Origin: Chitinophagales bacterium
GTDB taxonomy: Bacteria > Bacteroidota > Bacteroidia > Chitinophagales > UBA2359
Direction of reading: 5' to 3'
Length of the DNA stretch: 64,000 bases
Assembly (NCBI GenBank): GCA_041392475.1
Contig: JAWKLZ010000002.1
Coordinates: 1,186,501 to 1,250,500 of the forward strand
Shown: in pieces, positions 46,395 to 55,699 of the stretch
Layout: each line of letters begins with the position of its first letter
Position numbering within the stretch: the first letter of the stretch is position 1
Translations under genes and position numbers: made by a program
The notes under the pieces: model-generated
The model's input: only the letters and a program-made list of their open reading frames with translations
Database searches by the model: none
What the model was told of the DNA's origin: nothing

Positions 46395-46518
46395 ACAGTC
46401 AAGATTGTGAGATTAATTTTCATGCTTAAAGATAGTAATTATTTTATCTGTTTCTTTGGGTAATTCTGGTTTCACAGTGATTGTCAAAATATGGATAAAA
46501 GTAAAATCATTGAAGAAA

Positions 46519-46716
46519 TCACTGCTGAAAATCAAATTGCACCAAATCCGTTTCATCCTCTTCTGATTCTATCAATTCGATTCTTACTTCAATGTTGTTT
46601 TCTCTTTTATTGGAGGGATATACTGGTACACCACCTGCTATCCCTACTCCAAAAACAGCCAAGATTATTAAACACACAAGCGCCAATAGCCTCAATGAAC
46701 TTTTGATTTTTTTCAT
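46519..46716 (-). CDS. Small secreted or membrane protein, unknown
   Basis: 65 residues: a Lys-rich start, one hydrophobic segment (about 9-29, LLALVCLIILAVFGVGIAGG), then a short acidic tail with IELIESEEDETD. It could be a single-span membrane protein or a secreted peptide after cleavage near VGIAGG. Too short for a family call. Confidence 0.5.
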   Translation of the reverse strand: MKKIKSSLRLLALVCLIILAVFGVGIAGGVPVYPSNKRENNIEVRIELIESEEDETDLVQFDFQQ

Positions 46717-47031
46717 TTTAATAAATTAATGAATGACTAATATTTATTTCGAAGATTGGAATTTAGGGATGCTCAAAAAATAAGTCACCGATTAGGGCTT
46801 TTGAAACTTCGTATCAAAGTATTTGCAACATTTTAATAATCAAACACTTGCAAAAAACAAGATTCAAAAGTCTTCACTTCAAATGTGGAGTTTATTTTTC
46901 TGTGATTTAGGATGATGAGCTATCTCAACAATAGTTCGTGCAATTTTTAATGAACACAGAGGCACGGAGGCACAGAATTTTGATTATCAAATAATTAGCA
47001 AAATAAAAATTATCTTCTAAACTGTTGATAA
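46717..47031. other. 315-bp intergenic region holding two repeat families
   Basis: No gene is supported. It contains the hairpin repeat copy 2 (46795-46873) and most of a 133-base inverted-repeat element (46930-47062). Confidence 0.6.
46795..46873. repeat. Hairpin-family intergenic repeat, copy 2
   Basis: Arms GGGCTTTTGAAACTT (46795-46809) and AAGATTCAAAAGTCT (46859-46873) pair with a few mismatches around a 49-base loop. Preceded by AAAAAATAAGT and CACCGATT, as in copy 3 (AAAAAATAAGT, TCCCGATT). Of the three copies this is the most degenerate. Confidence 0.5.
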
Positions 47032-47062
47032 TTAAATTGTTGTGATTTCTGCACGAACTATT
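46930..47062. mobile_element. MITE-like inverted-repeat element, copy A
   Basis: 133 bases bounded by a perfect 13-base inverted repeat, AATAGTTCGTGCA and TGCACGAACTATT. Inside are a Gly/Ala-rich CACAGAGG-type stretch and TTTTGATTATCA. A diverged copy of the same length lies at 58553-58685. No transposase. The right end forms the last ten codons of the gene at 47032. Confidence 0.6.
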
Positions 47063-47529
47063 GATCCCAATAAATAATAAGATAAAGCCTTGTCAGAACC
47101 TTGGGGAATAGTTTTGACTGGAAGAAAATAGGGAGTGGAGATGTAAAGACAAACTTGCTTGAAAGTGTTGTTTATATGCAATTTGTACAATGTGTCATTT
47201 ACCACTAAAACATTTGCAATGTATTCTTTGAAGTTATTGAAATATCTACTCAAAGGCGTTTGTTCAAATGCCTTTTTATAAGAAATGATGGATGGAGCAA
47301 CCATCCGTTTTTGTGAGAGAATCCATTCTGTTTGAGTTACCGTTTGCTGCTGCAATGAAATATGGAAAACATGTCCCGAAAAAACAAAAACACTCAAAAA
47401 TAGGGCTGAAATAAGCCCCCATTTTGAAGGTTTGTTATGGTGATATATTGAAGGTATCTTTGTCATTTCTATTTCGAAGATACTTGTTTTTTCTTTAAAA
47501 TTCACTATTTTCAATCGACTTTCGTTCAT
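47032..47529 (-). CDS. Hypothetical protein with one membrane segment
   Basis: 165 residues from 47529, or 144 from the Met at 47466, which is the better start for a protein with a short N-terminal cytoplasmic tail and a membrane segment (GLISALFLSVFVFSGHVF). The rest is predicted to be outside the membrane. The last ten codons (about VRAEITTI) fall in the terminal repeat of the MITE-like element, so the C-terminus may have been changed by an insertion. No family is recognised. Confidence 0.5.
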   Translation of the reverse strand: MNESRLKIVNFKEKTSIFEIEMTKIPSIYHHNKPSKWGLISALFLSVFVFSGHVFHISLQQQTVTQTEWILSQKRMVAPSIISYKKAFEQTPLSRYFNNFKEYIANVLVVNDTLYKLHINNTFKQVCLYISTPYFLPVKTIPQGSDKALSYYLLGSIVRAEITTI

Positions 47530-47582
47530 TTGTCATTTACTACACATGCTACAAATAGACTAACCTTATACCTTCCTAAAAC

Positions 47583-48989
47583 ATGCAAACCAAACTTACT
47601 TCCCTTTTGGAGTCTTTAGACGTTTACGAGGCAAATCGTTGTCGCAAGTTTTTGCGCTCACCTTTCTTCAATGAAGATGAGCGATTGGTGCGTTTGTTTG
47701 ATCTCCTAATCCCAAATACCTCCAAAACACCTATCTCTAAAAGCGAAATTTGGCTGCAATTGGAGGGAGAAACTCCTTATAAGGATGTTAAGTTTCGGCG
47801 GTGGTGCTCGGATTTGACCAAGTTGGTGCTACAATTTTTGGCGCAAGAAATCTATCAAAATACGGTGATGCCCGAACAACTGTACCTCATTGAAGTGGTA
47901 CAAACCCGCAACTTGGAAAAATTCTACCACAGCAGTTTTCAAAATGCTGAAAACCTGTTATCCAAACAAAAGCACAGAGATAGCGTGTTTTTCTACCACG
48001 AATTTAAACTCAATGAAGCCCAGCAAAAACAGGAGTTTGCGACGAAAGGACATTCCGAACAAACGAGCTTTGATGTGCTAATGCAACATTTGGATGCCTT
48101 CTATCTCACTCAAAAGTTGCGCTACTATTGTCATTGGCTCAATTATCGTAAAGTGCTGCGATTGGAGGGTGACATGCAAGTTCCTTTGATGACTGAATTG
48201 ATGCAATTCATTGAAGCAAATAAGGTGAATCAAATGCCTGTGGTGGCGATTTACTACCAAATTGCCCTTACTTTATTGGATGACAATGATGAAAATCATT
48301 ACCACGAACTCAAGCGACTGTTGGAAGTTCACAGTCATCTTTTTAGTTCTGAAGAAGCATGGGAAATGTATGGTTATGCTTTGAACTACTGTATTCGAAA
48401 AATAAATAGTGGGGCAGAATACTTGGCTGAATTATTTGGTTTGTATCGAGTGACGCTCAACAAAGCGGTTATCTTAAATGATGGACAGTTGGATCACCAA
48501 CACTTCAAAAACATGATTGCGATTGCGCTGAGATTGAAGCAGTTTGACTGGGTGACAGATTTCATCGAAATCTATCAAAACAAACTACCCGAAAAAGTGC
48601 GTGAAAATGCCTACACTTATAATATGGCAAGAGTGTATTTTTCCAAAAAAGAATGGGACAGGGTTATTGAATTGTTGCAGCAAGTAGAATATGATGATGT
48701 GTTTTACAAACTCGACTCCAAAGCCCTTTTGCTCAAAACTTATTATGAATCAGGAGAATGGCTGGTGTTGGATTCTTTGATTGACAGCTTCCAAATACTG
48801 CTCCGCCGAAACAAGGAAATCTCAAAACAACACCGCAGCAACTACCTCAATTTGGTGAAATTTGTCAAGAAGTTAAATAGCTTGACATCGAATCATCCTA
48901 CCAAAATCAAAGCATTGAAGGAAAAAATTGAAGCGACAAAACAGGTGGCTGATAAAGGATGGCTTTTGGAAAAATTGGAAGAATTTTGA
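47583..48989 (+). CDS. Long helical repeat protein, unknown (Bacteroidota-type)
   Basis: 468 residues. No signal or membrane segment; mostly antiparallel helices, like a TPR-type solenoid without a clear repeat consensus. Starts MQTKLTSLLESLDVYEANRCRKFLRSPFFN. I know of similar hypothetical proteins in Bacteroidota but no function. It is transcribed alone, divergent from the gene at 47032. Confidence 0.7.
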   Translation: MQTKLTSLLESLDVYEANRCRKFLRSPFFNEDERLVRLFDLLIPNTSKTPISKSEIWLQLEGETPYKDVKFRRWCSDLTKLVLQFLAQEIYQNTVMPEQLYLIEVVQTRNLEKFYHSSFQNAENLLSKQKHRDSVFFYHEFKLNEAQQKQEFATKGHSEQTSFDVLMQHLDAFYLTQKLRYYCHWLNYRKVLRLEGDMQVPLMTELMQFIEANKVNQMPVVAIYYQIALTLLDDNDENHYHELKRLLEVHSHLFSSEEAWEMYGYALNYCIRKINSGAEYLAELFGLYRVTLNKAVILNDGQLDHQHFKNMIAIALRLKQFDWVTDFIEIYQNKLPEKVRENAYTYNMARVYFSKKEWDRVIELLQQVEYDDVFYKLDSKALLLKTYYESGEWLVLDSLIDSFQILLRRNKEISKQHRSNYLNLVKFVKKLNSLTSNHPTKIKALKEKIEATKQVADKGWLLEKLEEF

Positions 48990-49130
48990 GATAAGTTACT
49001 TTGCTTTTTTTACATGTTCAACTTCCAAAAAGCAACGTTCTGAATACGAAAAACGTTTTTTAATTGTAGTATTTACGGCATTTGAGAATGTCCTCTTTGT
49101 CTTGCAATCATTTCTTTACAAACCCCTTAC

Positions 49131-49784
49131 ATGAAAATAATTGCACTTTTGATAAGCCTATTGGTTTGCAGCCTACTCGAAGCTCAGGAAAAGGTGTTTT
49201 TCCCTACGGAAGAGCGAAGTACTGAAATTGGGCTGAATGTCACATCGGTCATTTCCAGTTTTGTCGATTCCAATAACGGCAGTATAAATCCAGGAGATTT
49301 CCCGTTGGTGGTGAAAGTGGCAAAAAACAACAAGGCATGGCGATTCGGTTTGGGATTGGATTTCAAAAGTCAAAGGGATGATGGAGTTATTTCGTTTGAA
49401 ACAACGACAAAGACAAGTGAGGTGTTTACCAAATTTGGGCGAGAATGGCGACACCTTGTGGCCAAACGAGTAGTGGCTTATTATGGTGTGGATGTATTGT
49501 GGAACTATGTTTCGGAACAAAATGAGGTGTTCTCCAACACTGATTTTGTATCTCTACAACTCAGCAATATGGGATTTGGCGGTGGGCCTGTATTTGGATT
49601 GCAGGTAGCCTTGAGTGAGCGAATGTTGGTAAGTTTTGAAGGTTCTCTATATGGAGTCGTGACCCGTTCTCATGTGAAAGAAACGTTTAATCAAAACCCG
49701 ATTTTTAACAAAGACGAAACGAATTGGTTGTCGGATGTGAAAATGAATATGCCGCAATGGTTGTATTTAATCGTTCGATTTTAG
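49131..49784 (+). CDS. Secreted beta-rich outer-membrane-type protein, paralog 1
   Basis: 217 residues. A cleavable signal (about 1-19, LLISLLVCSLLEAQE) is followed by alternating aromatic strands (TEIGLNVTSVIS, FRFGLGLDFK) that end WLYLIVRF with a C-terminal Phe. This is the appearance of a small outer-membrane barrel. A similar but not identical gene follows 20 bases later, so the two are an operon. Function unknown. Confidence 0.7.
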   Translation: MKIIALLISLLVCSLLEAQEKVFFPTEERSTEIGLNVTSVISSFVDSNNGSINPGDFPLVVKVAKNNKAWRFGLGLDFKSQRDDGVISFETTTKTSEVFTKFGREWRHLVAKRVVAYYGVDVLWNYVSEQNEVFSNTDFVSLQLSNMGFGGGPVFGLQVALSERMLVSFEGSLYGVVTRSHVKETFNQNPIFNKDETNWLSDVKMNMPQWLYLIVRF

Positions 49785-49804
49785 TATATTGAAGAAGTAC
49801 CACA

Positions 49805-50479
49805 ATGAAAAAAGTAATTTTATTTCTCACGATTGGCTTCTTCTGGTATTCGCTAGGTTGGGCGCAACAAAACGACAGTAAGAAGGAAGCTATTTTTGAA
49901 GTACAAAAAGTAGATTCTACTGCAATTGTCAATCAATTTGGAATGAACCTAACTCCTTTGTTGGTGCAGCTTATTCCTCTGAATCGAGGCACTACACGAA
50001 CGGGGCCTTATGGATTTAGCTACAATAGGGTCAATGCCAAAAATAAGTTTTTTAGATTGGGATTGGGCGTACTTATCAATGATGAGGATTTAAATAATTC
50101 CCATCTCAATTTGCGGATCGGAGGTGGTAAAATCAGGAAAATTAGCGAAAAGTGGCATTTGACCACGGGCTGGGATTTCGTAATATTTGGGGGCAGCTTC
50201 AATGTGCCAAGTAGCAACGAAGACGATGATGGAGGCATTGGTTTTGGACCTTTTATGGGGCTTCAATACTACCTCACCAAAGACATCAGTTTGTCGACCG
50301 AGAGTTTTTTGTTTATGGGTACGACCGTCAATACGCCTGTTACTTTCCGAGTAATACCACCTGTGAGTCTGTTTGTGAATATAAATTTTGTAGCTACTCC
50401 CAAAAAACGTTTTAGAAACAGAAATAGAAGTATTCAAAATATGGAAGAAGATTCAAAACCTTTCATCGAAAGAAATTAA
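49805..50479 (+). CDS. Secreted beta-rich outer-membrane-type protein, paralog 2
   Basis: 224 residues with a signal (about 1-20, ending GWAQQ) and a strand pattern like the preceding gene: FGMNLTPLLVQL, FFRLGLGVLI, FGPFMGLQYYL. It ends in a basic tail (KKRFRNRNRS) after the last strand, unlike standard barrels. Probably a paired or regulatory partner of the first protein; no function can be given. Confidence 0.65.
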   Translation: MKKVILFLTIGFFWYSLGWAQQNDSKKEAIFEVQKVDSTAIVNQFGMNLTPLLVQLIPLNRGTTRTGPYGFSYNRVNAKNKFFRLGLGVLINDEDLNNSHLNLRIGGGKIRKISEKWHLTTGWDFVIFGGSFNVPSSNEDDDGGIGFGPFMGLQYYLTKDISLSTESFLFMGTTVNTPVTFRVIPPVSLFVNINFVATPKKRFRNRNRSIQNMEEDSKPFIERN

Positions 50480-50524
50480 ACATTAACATAAAATTTTGTT
50501 CATTACTTTATAAATCAACCTTCT

Positions 50525-51748
50525 ATGAAAAACTTCAAAAAACTGACCCTTTGTAGTTTGACGGTATTGTTGCTGTCTGTTTTGGTGTGGAGTTGTCAGA
50601 AAGACATTGTAGTGTCTTCTTCTCCTTCAACGCCCTACCTTCCCGCCACCGTTTTGAATTATTCTCCTACCGATATACCCGATCACTTCAATGGCGCATT
50701 GCCTTTTCCTTTTATCACCAACGAGGACAATGATATTGTCAATGGTTCGCCTATGTTGGACATCAATAGCGACATTGCGACTTTGGGTCGTGTGCTGTTT
50801 TACGACAACCGTTTGTCGCTGAACAACACTATTTCTTGTGCTTCTTGCCACAAACAAGCCAATGGTTTTGCTGACCCTGTTTCATCGAGCAAAGGCTTCA
50901 AAGGAAAGGTAACACCGAGAAACTCGATGACGATTGTGAATCCGATTCTCAACAACAATCTTTTTTGGGATTCAAGGGTATCAAGCATTCGTGGCTTGGT
51001 CTTAGAACCCGTTCAAAACCACATCGAAATGGGTATGGAGTCGGTGGATAAACTGGCAGTCAAACTTTCTGAAACGTCTTTTTACCCCGAACTATTCCAA
51101 AAAGCGTATGGCAGCAGTGAGGTGACAGAAGAGCGCATTGCAGATGCACTTTCGCAGTTTTTGATGAGTATGTTGTCTTACAAAGCCAAATGGGATGAGG
51201 GTGTTGAACAAAATTTTGCAAACTTCAATGCCTTGGAATTGATGGGAAAAGAATTGTTTTTTAGCGAAAGAACGCAGTGCAGTGGATGTCACAGTGGGGT
51301 GAATTTCAGCGCACCCGATGGATTTGGCAATTTTGATATGGTTTTGTTGGGCAATAGAGAGGGTGACTTTATAGATTTTGGCGGCTTTGAAGGAGGAGGT
51401 GAATATTTTGAGTCACAGGGTACAGCAAACATCGGTTTGGATGTGGTGTATGACGACAACGGTAGAGGAGATGGAAACTTCAAGATTCCAAGTTTGCGAA
51501 ACATCGAATTGACCGCACCTTATATGCACGATGGCCGCTTCAATACTTTGGCTGAGGTAATCAATCACTACAACGAAAACATTCAGCCACACTCAGATCT
51601 GGACAATAAGTTTAGGTCTTCTAATGGTACACCTCGTCGCATGAATTTAAGTGATTTAGAAAAGAGGGCTTTGGAGGCGTTTTTGACTACATTGACCGAC
51701 GATACTTTTGTGAAAGATGTCCGATTTTCTGATCCTTTTTTGAAGTAA
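50525..51748 (+). CDS. Di-haem cytochrome c peroxidase (CcpA/MauG type) lipoprotein
   Basis: 407 residues. A lipoprotein signal ends VWSCQKD. Two haem-c sites, CASCHK (about residue 105) and CSGCHS (about 255), lie in the order of bacterial di-haem peroxidases. Further motifs are GFADP, FWDSR..GLVLEP, and the closing PYMHDGRF, which supplies the Met ligand region. It would reduce hydrogen peroxide or do MauG-like oxidation in the periplasm. A shared hairpin terminator follows. Confidence 0.9.
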   Translation: MKNFKKLTLCSLTVLLLSVLVWSCQKDIVVSSSPSTPYLPATVLNYSPTDIPDHFNGALPFPFITNEDNDIVNGSPMLDINSDIATLGRVLFYDNRLSLNNTISCASCHKQANGFADPVSSSKGFKGKVTPRNSMTIVNPILNNNLFWDSRVSSIRGLVLEPVQNHIEMGMESVDKLAVKLSETSFYPELFQKAYGSSEVTEERIADALSQFLMSMLSYKAKWDEGVEQNFANFNALELMGKELFFSERTQCSGCHSGVNFSAPDGFGNFDMVLLGNREGDFIDFGGFEGGGEYFESQGTANIGLDVVYDDNGRGDGNFKIPSLRNIELTAPYMHDGRFNTLAEVINHYNENIQPHSDLDNKFRSSNGTPRRMNLSDLEKRALEAFLTTLTDDTFVKDVRFSDPFLK

Positions 51749-51782
51749 GGTAGGTCTGCTTTGAAGCATTTAGGAGCTTTTG

Positions 51783-51820
51783 AAACGCCTAATAGATTCC
51801 GTTGAATTTATTAGGCGTTT
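51783..51820 (+). terminator. Bidirectional terminator between peroxidase and GWxTD genes
   Basis: Arms AAACGCCTAATA (51783-51794) and TATTAGGCGTTT (51809-51820) around a 14-base loop, followed by T-rich DNA. It lies between convergent stop codons and can serve both. Confidence 0.75.
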
Positions 51821-51844
51821 TGGTTTTTATACAATCAATTGAGT

Positions 51845-53119
51845 TTACTTTGATTTACTCGTCTTTCCAATCAATCCTTTCCGCCACTCATACACTGCTC
51901 GGTGCCAACTATCTTCATAATAAGAACTTCGAACCAATTGCGGTTCTGTTCTAGCGAAAGCATGGGGCATATCTTCAAAAGTAAAACTAATTCGGTCTTG
52001 TGAAGAAGTGCTTTCATAAATCCATTGTTCTGATTGGGATTCTTTGTAAACTACATCAGGCTCACCATAAATAACCAAGACCACTCCCCTATCTGTTTTC
52101 CAGCCTTCTTTGTAGGTCGTAAAAAAATCGTTGGCACGCTGTACTCGACCATAAAATTCCTTCACCAATACCTTTCCTCTATCAAAACTGCCTGCTCTAT
52201 CCAACCAAAAACTATCTACGGCTGCCCTCGAATCATCTGCACGAATCATTTTTTCAAACTCCTCACTTCGGGTAATGTACCGCAATGCCTCCACCAAATC
52301 TTTGGCATCTGCAAGTTTGGGAAAACGGTTGTCCACACCGACCAAAATCAAACCTACTCCCTCTGCCTCTTTCACCTGAACAGAATAAGTGCCTATTTTA
52401 CTAAGTGTAAAAGAACCATCTGTTGTAAAAGTGCTGTCCATTGCATAAATATAAGGGCGTTTTCGCTCTGTCTTGAAAGTAGGCAAGGCCAATTCTCGAA
52501 AAGGCGGATGATATTTTACCTGCAATGTTGTCAAAGGTTCATTGCGGTACTGAACCCTAATACGACTATTTTGTTGACTGTAATTGTCAAACAAAACCTG
52601 CTTATTGTAGGCATTTGTTGCCAAAAAACTCTGTTCATTGAAGGTACTGCCTTTTCTTACCACTTCTTCCAAATAGTAGTTTTTGAACGCAACAGCATCA
52701 GAAACGATAATTTTCAGTAAATAATCTTGTCCATCAGCCACTGCAATGCGATTTTTGAGGGTCGCAAAAGTGGACAGTTGCTGCGATTTTTTCACTTCAA
52801 AATTGGCGATGAGGCTGTAGAGAATGTTTTTGGCGTTTAAGTCTTTGTATAGTTCGTAAGTCACCTTCAAATGAGCATTTTGAAGGCTATCCAACTGCAA
52901 TTTATCTACCGGAAAACCCAGATAAATATCTGCGCTGTCTTTTGAAGTGTGGTGAATTTTGAGGTGAATATTCGGAATCGTGGGAGATTCTGCATAAAGG
53001 TAGGCTTGGTTGTATTTTTTTAAGTTCTTGCTTTTACTAACTTCTTTGCTTGAATTGCAAGCATAAATCATACACATACAACAAATTGCAGTAACAAAAA
53101 GTATTTTTTCCATCGTCAT
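51845..53119 (-). CDS. GWxTD-domain lipoprotein
   Basis: 424 residues from the Met at 53119 (MTMEKILF, lipoprotein signal ending MIYACNSS). The frame is open to 53242, but that would run into the start region of the divergent isocitrate dehydrogenase. The GWxTD domain (Bacteroidota-specific, function unknown) lies near residues 290-400, with YKEGWKTDRGVVLVIYGEPD. The N-terminal 250 residues are beta-rich, perhaps a carbohydrate-binding fold. Confidence 0.85.
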   Translation of the reverse strand: MTMEKILFVTAICCMCMIYACNSSKEVSKSKNLKKYNQAYLYAESPTIPNIHLKIHHTSKDSADIYLGFPVDKLQLDSLQNAHLKVTYELYKDLNAKNILYSLIANFEVKKSQQLSTFATLKNRIAVADGQDYLLKIIVSDAVAFKNYYLEEVVRKGSTFNEQSFLATNAYNKQVLFDNYSQQNSRIRVQYRNEPLTTLQVKYHPPFRELALPTFKTERKRPYIYAMDSTFTTDGSFTLSKIGTYSVQVKEAEGVGLILVGVDNRFPKLADAKDLVEALRYITRSEEFEKMIRADDSRAAVDSFWLDRAGSFDRGKVLVKEFYGRVQRANDFFTTYKEGWKTDRGVVLVIYGEPDVVYKESQSEQWIYESTSSQDRISFTFEDMPHAFARTEPQLVRSSYYEDSWHRAVYEWRKGLIGKTSKSK

Positions 53120-53225
53120 TGGCTTTGATACAAATTTAACAAAAAACAGGGAAAGTCGAATTTTTGTGGCAAAATAGCCAAGCAAAATAGCTAATTTTGT
53201 GCTCTTAAAAAAAAACAAGACATAC

Positions 53226-54707
53226 ATGAAGACACCTATCACAGTTGCTTATGGCGATGGCATCGGTCCAGAAATTATGAAAGCTACCCTATCCATCTTG
53301 GATGCGGCAGGAGCTGATTTACAATACGATGTAATAGAAATCGGAAAAGAAGTATATCTAAAAGGAAACCAAACAGGTATTGCCCCCGAAAGTTGGGAAA
53401 CGCTGCAAAAGAACAAAGTCTTTCTGAAAGCACCCATCACTACTCCTCAAGGTGGCGGCTTCAAAAGCCTGAACGTAACCATCCGCAAGACCCTTGGTTT
53501 GTACGCCAACGTGCGTCCCAGTCGGGCCTACACCCCTTTTGTGCCAAGCAATTTTCCTTCAATGGATTTGGTCATCATTCGTGAAAATGAAGAAGATTTG
53601 TATGCAGGTGTTGAGCATCAACAAACTGCCGAAGTCATTCAATGCCTCAAATGGGTATCTCGTCCAGGAACCGAAAAAATCGTTCGTTATGCCTTTGAAT
53701 ATGCACGAGCGCACAATCGGGAAAAGGTAACCTGTATGACCAAAGACAACATTATGAAACATACCGATGGTTTGTTTCATAAAATATTTAATGAAGTGGC
53801 CAAAGAATATCCCGATATCGAAAGCGATCACTACATCATTGACATTGGAGCGGCAATGTTGGCAGCTGCACCTGAACGTTTTGATGTAGTCGTAACGCTC
53901 AATTTGTATGGCGACATTATTTCGGACATCACTGCACAAGTTGCAGGCTCTGTGGGATTGGGCGGATCTTCCAATATAGGTGATAACTTCTCGATGTTTG
54001 AAGCCATACATGGTTCTGCACCCGATATTGCAGGAAAAGGGATTGCGAATCCTTCTGGTTTGATCAATGGTGCCTGCTTGATGTTGATGCAACTGGGCAA
54101 AGCCGAAATAGCCGAAAAGATCCAAAATGCGCTGTTGCGAACTTTAGAAGACGGTATTCATACAGGTGATATTTACCACACCAACAAAAGTACAAAACTC
54201 GCCAATACACAAGAATTTACAACGGCAATCATCGAACGATTGGGCAAAAAGCCCCGCAAAATGAAACCTGTTATCCTCAACAAAAATAGCAAACCCATTG
54301 AAGTGAAAATCACACCTTACAAACCTGTGAAAAAAGAAATGGTGGGTGTTGATATTTTCTTGGACTGGACAGAAGACAACCGAAATCCTGAAAAACTAGG
54401 TAGTAGATTGAAGGAATTGGCGGGTGATTTACTGCAATTAGAAATCATTACAAATCGAGGGGTAAGGGTTTATCCTGATGGTATGCCTTCTACTTTTTGT
54501 TCTGATTATTGGTTGTGTCGTTTCGTATCCAAAAATTCTATGATGACCAACGACAAGCATGAAACTAATGTCGTACATACCATTAAAAACCAAGATGTGA
54601 TTGCGCTACTTCAACGAGTTACTGACGCTCGCCTCAATTTTGTGAAATTGGAGCAGTTGTTTTACATAGACGGGGAAAGAGCCTATTCATTGGGGCAGGG
54701 AGAGTAG
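53226..54707 (+). CDS. icd: NADP-dependent isocitrate dehydrogenase, Thermus type
   Basis: 493 residues from the ATG at 53226; the nine upstream codons are not conserved. GDGIGPEI opens the fold, RKTLGLYANVRP binds isocitrate, YGDIISDITA binds metal, and HGSAPDIAGKGIANP is the nucleotide loop. A C-terminal extension of about 140 residues (from about 345) matches the extra domain of Thermus-type enzymes, which form a dimer clasp. It makes 2-oxoglutarate and NADPH in the citric acid cycle. Single gene with its own terminator. Confidence 0.93.
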   Translation: MKTPITVAYGDGIGPEIMKATLSILDAAGADLQYDVIEIGKEVYLKGNQTGIAPESWETLQKNKVFLKAPITTPQGGGFKSLNVTIRKTLGLYANVRPSRAYTPFVPSNFPSMDLVIIRENEEDLYAGVEHQQTAEVIQCLKWVSRPGTEKIVRYAFEYARAHNREKVTCMTKDNIMKHTDGLFHKIFNEVAKEYPDIESDHYIIDIGAAMLAAAPERFDVVVTLNLYGDIISDITAQVAGSVGLGGSSNIGDNFSMFEAIHGSAPDIAGKGIANPSGLINGACLMLMQLGKAEIAEKIQNALLRTLEDGIHTGDIYHTNKSTKLANTQEFTTAIIERLGKKPRKMKPVILNKNSKPIEVKITPYKPVKKEMVGVDIFLDWTEDNRNPEKLGSRLKELAGDLLQLEIITNRGVRVYPDGMPSTFCSDYWLCRFVSKNSMMTNDKHETNVVHTIKNQDVIALLQRVTDARLNFVKLEQLFYIDGERAYSLGQGE

Positions 54708-54757
54708 ATTACCTCCTTTTAGGAGTCCGTCTTACATTCATAATCTGTTGAAAAAAC

Positions 54758-54804
54758 AAAAAAAGGTTTGATACATTCGTGAAAGTGTATCAAACCTTTT
54801 TTTT
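54758..54804 (+). terminator. Terminator after isocitrate dehydrogenase gene
   Basis: Arms AAAAAAAGGTTTGATAC and GTATCAAACCTTTTTTT flank a 12-base loop, 51 bases past the stop. A run of eight T ends it, and the A run makes it bidirectional for the convergent Kazal gene. Confidence 0.8.
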
Positions 54805-54913
54805 GTGTCTTTGATAATTCTTATTTTTGTGCTTTGGACAAAAAATCTAATAACAATTAAGCTAATGACTACCAAACACTTAATGCCTTTGTTTCTTCAT
54901 CCAAAGTCTAAAA

Positions 54914-55483
54914 CTACTTGCATTTTCCTTTTTTGGTGGAAGTAACGCCTGCTTTTTGGGCCAAACAAAGGTTGTTATAGGTTTTACCATTGCAGCCACA
55001 GACAGGACTGTAAAGCGTTGGACAAGTCTGTTGTGGATTTATCTTCGCTTCATCGACACATTCCATTGGAATAACTGGAGTTCCTGCTGGGCATTTTCCT
55101 TTTTTGACGGAAGTAATCCCCATTTTTTCTGCTTCACAACTGTTGTTGTAATTGCGTCCATCACAGCCACAAACTGGGTTGTAGAGAGTAGGACAGTTTT
55201 GTTGAGGGTTTACTTTTGATTTGTCAACACAAGGTTTGTTAATTGGAGTTGGGATAGTCCCTGCTGGACATTTTCCTTTTTTGGTGGAGGTAATACCCTT
55301 TTTTTGGGCCTCACAAAGGTTGTTGTAAGTGCGTCCATCGCAACCACAAACAGGGCTGTAAAGCGTTGGACAAACTTGATCGGAATTGACTTTACTGGGG
55401 TCAATACAATTTTGAGCTTCAAGGTTTAAAAAATTGGTAATCAAACCAAAGCAAAAAAGCAAAGAATAGATTAGATATTTCAT
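54914..55483 (-). CDS. Secreted triple-Kazal protease inhibitor
   Basis: 189 residues from the Met at 55483 (signal peptide ending NLEAQ). The frame is open to 55603, but those codons have no signal features and overlap the neighbour. Three Kazal modules follow, each with Cys, CPTLY(S/N)PVCGCDG, YNN, C-A, KKGKC, and six cysteines. They are joined by Pro-rich linkers. Kazal domains inhibit serine proteases, so this could guard the cell or a secreted enzyme. The three modules are close paralogs of one another. Confidence 0.9.
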   Translation of the reverse strand: MKYLIYSLLFCFGLITNFLNLEAQNCIDPSKVNSDQVCPTLYSPVCGCDGRTYNNLCEAQKKGITSTKKGKCPAGTIPTPINKPCVDKSKVNPQQNCPTLYNPVCGCDGRNYNNSCEAEKMGITSVKKGKCPAGTPVIPMECVDEAKINPQQTCPTLYSPVCGCNGKTYNNLCLAQKAGVTSTKKGKCK

Positions 55484-55699
55484 ATTTTTGATTTTTGAAG
55501 TAAAAAAAATAGAGAAGTTAACCCATATTAGACTTCTTCTCAAGAAAATTAGTTTAGAAGAGTTGAAAAAATATTTTGCACTGCAATGTATTTGTACTAT
55601 CAACTCCTATTCCTTGATGCAGATTTTTGCAAAAATGTTACCGCAAAAAATCAAAAAAATACAGTAAGTTGCACTTCAATTACCAATCTTTCTATTTCC

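Noticed and set aside
53559..54125. Long open frame antisense to isocitrate dehydrogenase (188 codons)
   Set aside because: It lies wholly within a well-conserved gene and its translation has no family features; a codon-bias shadow.
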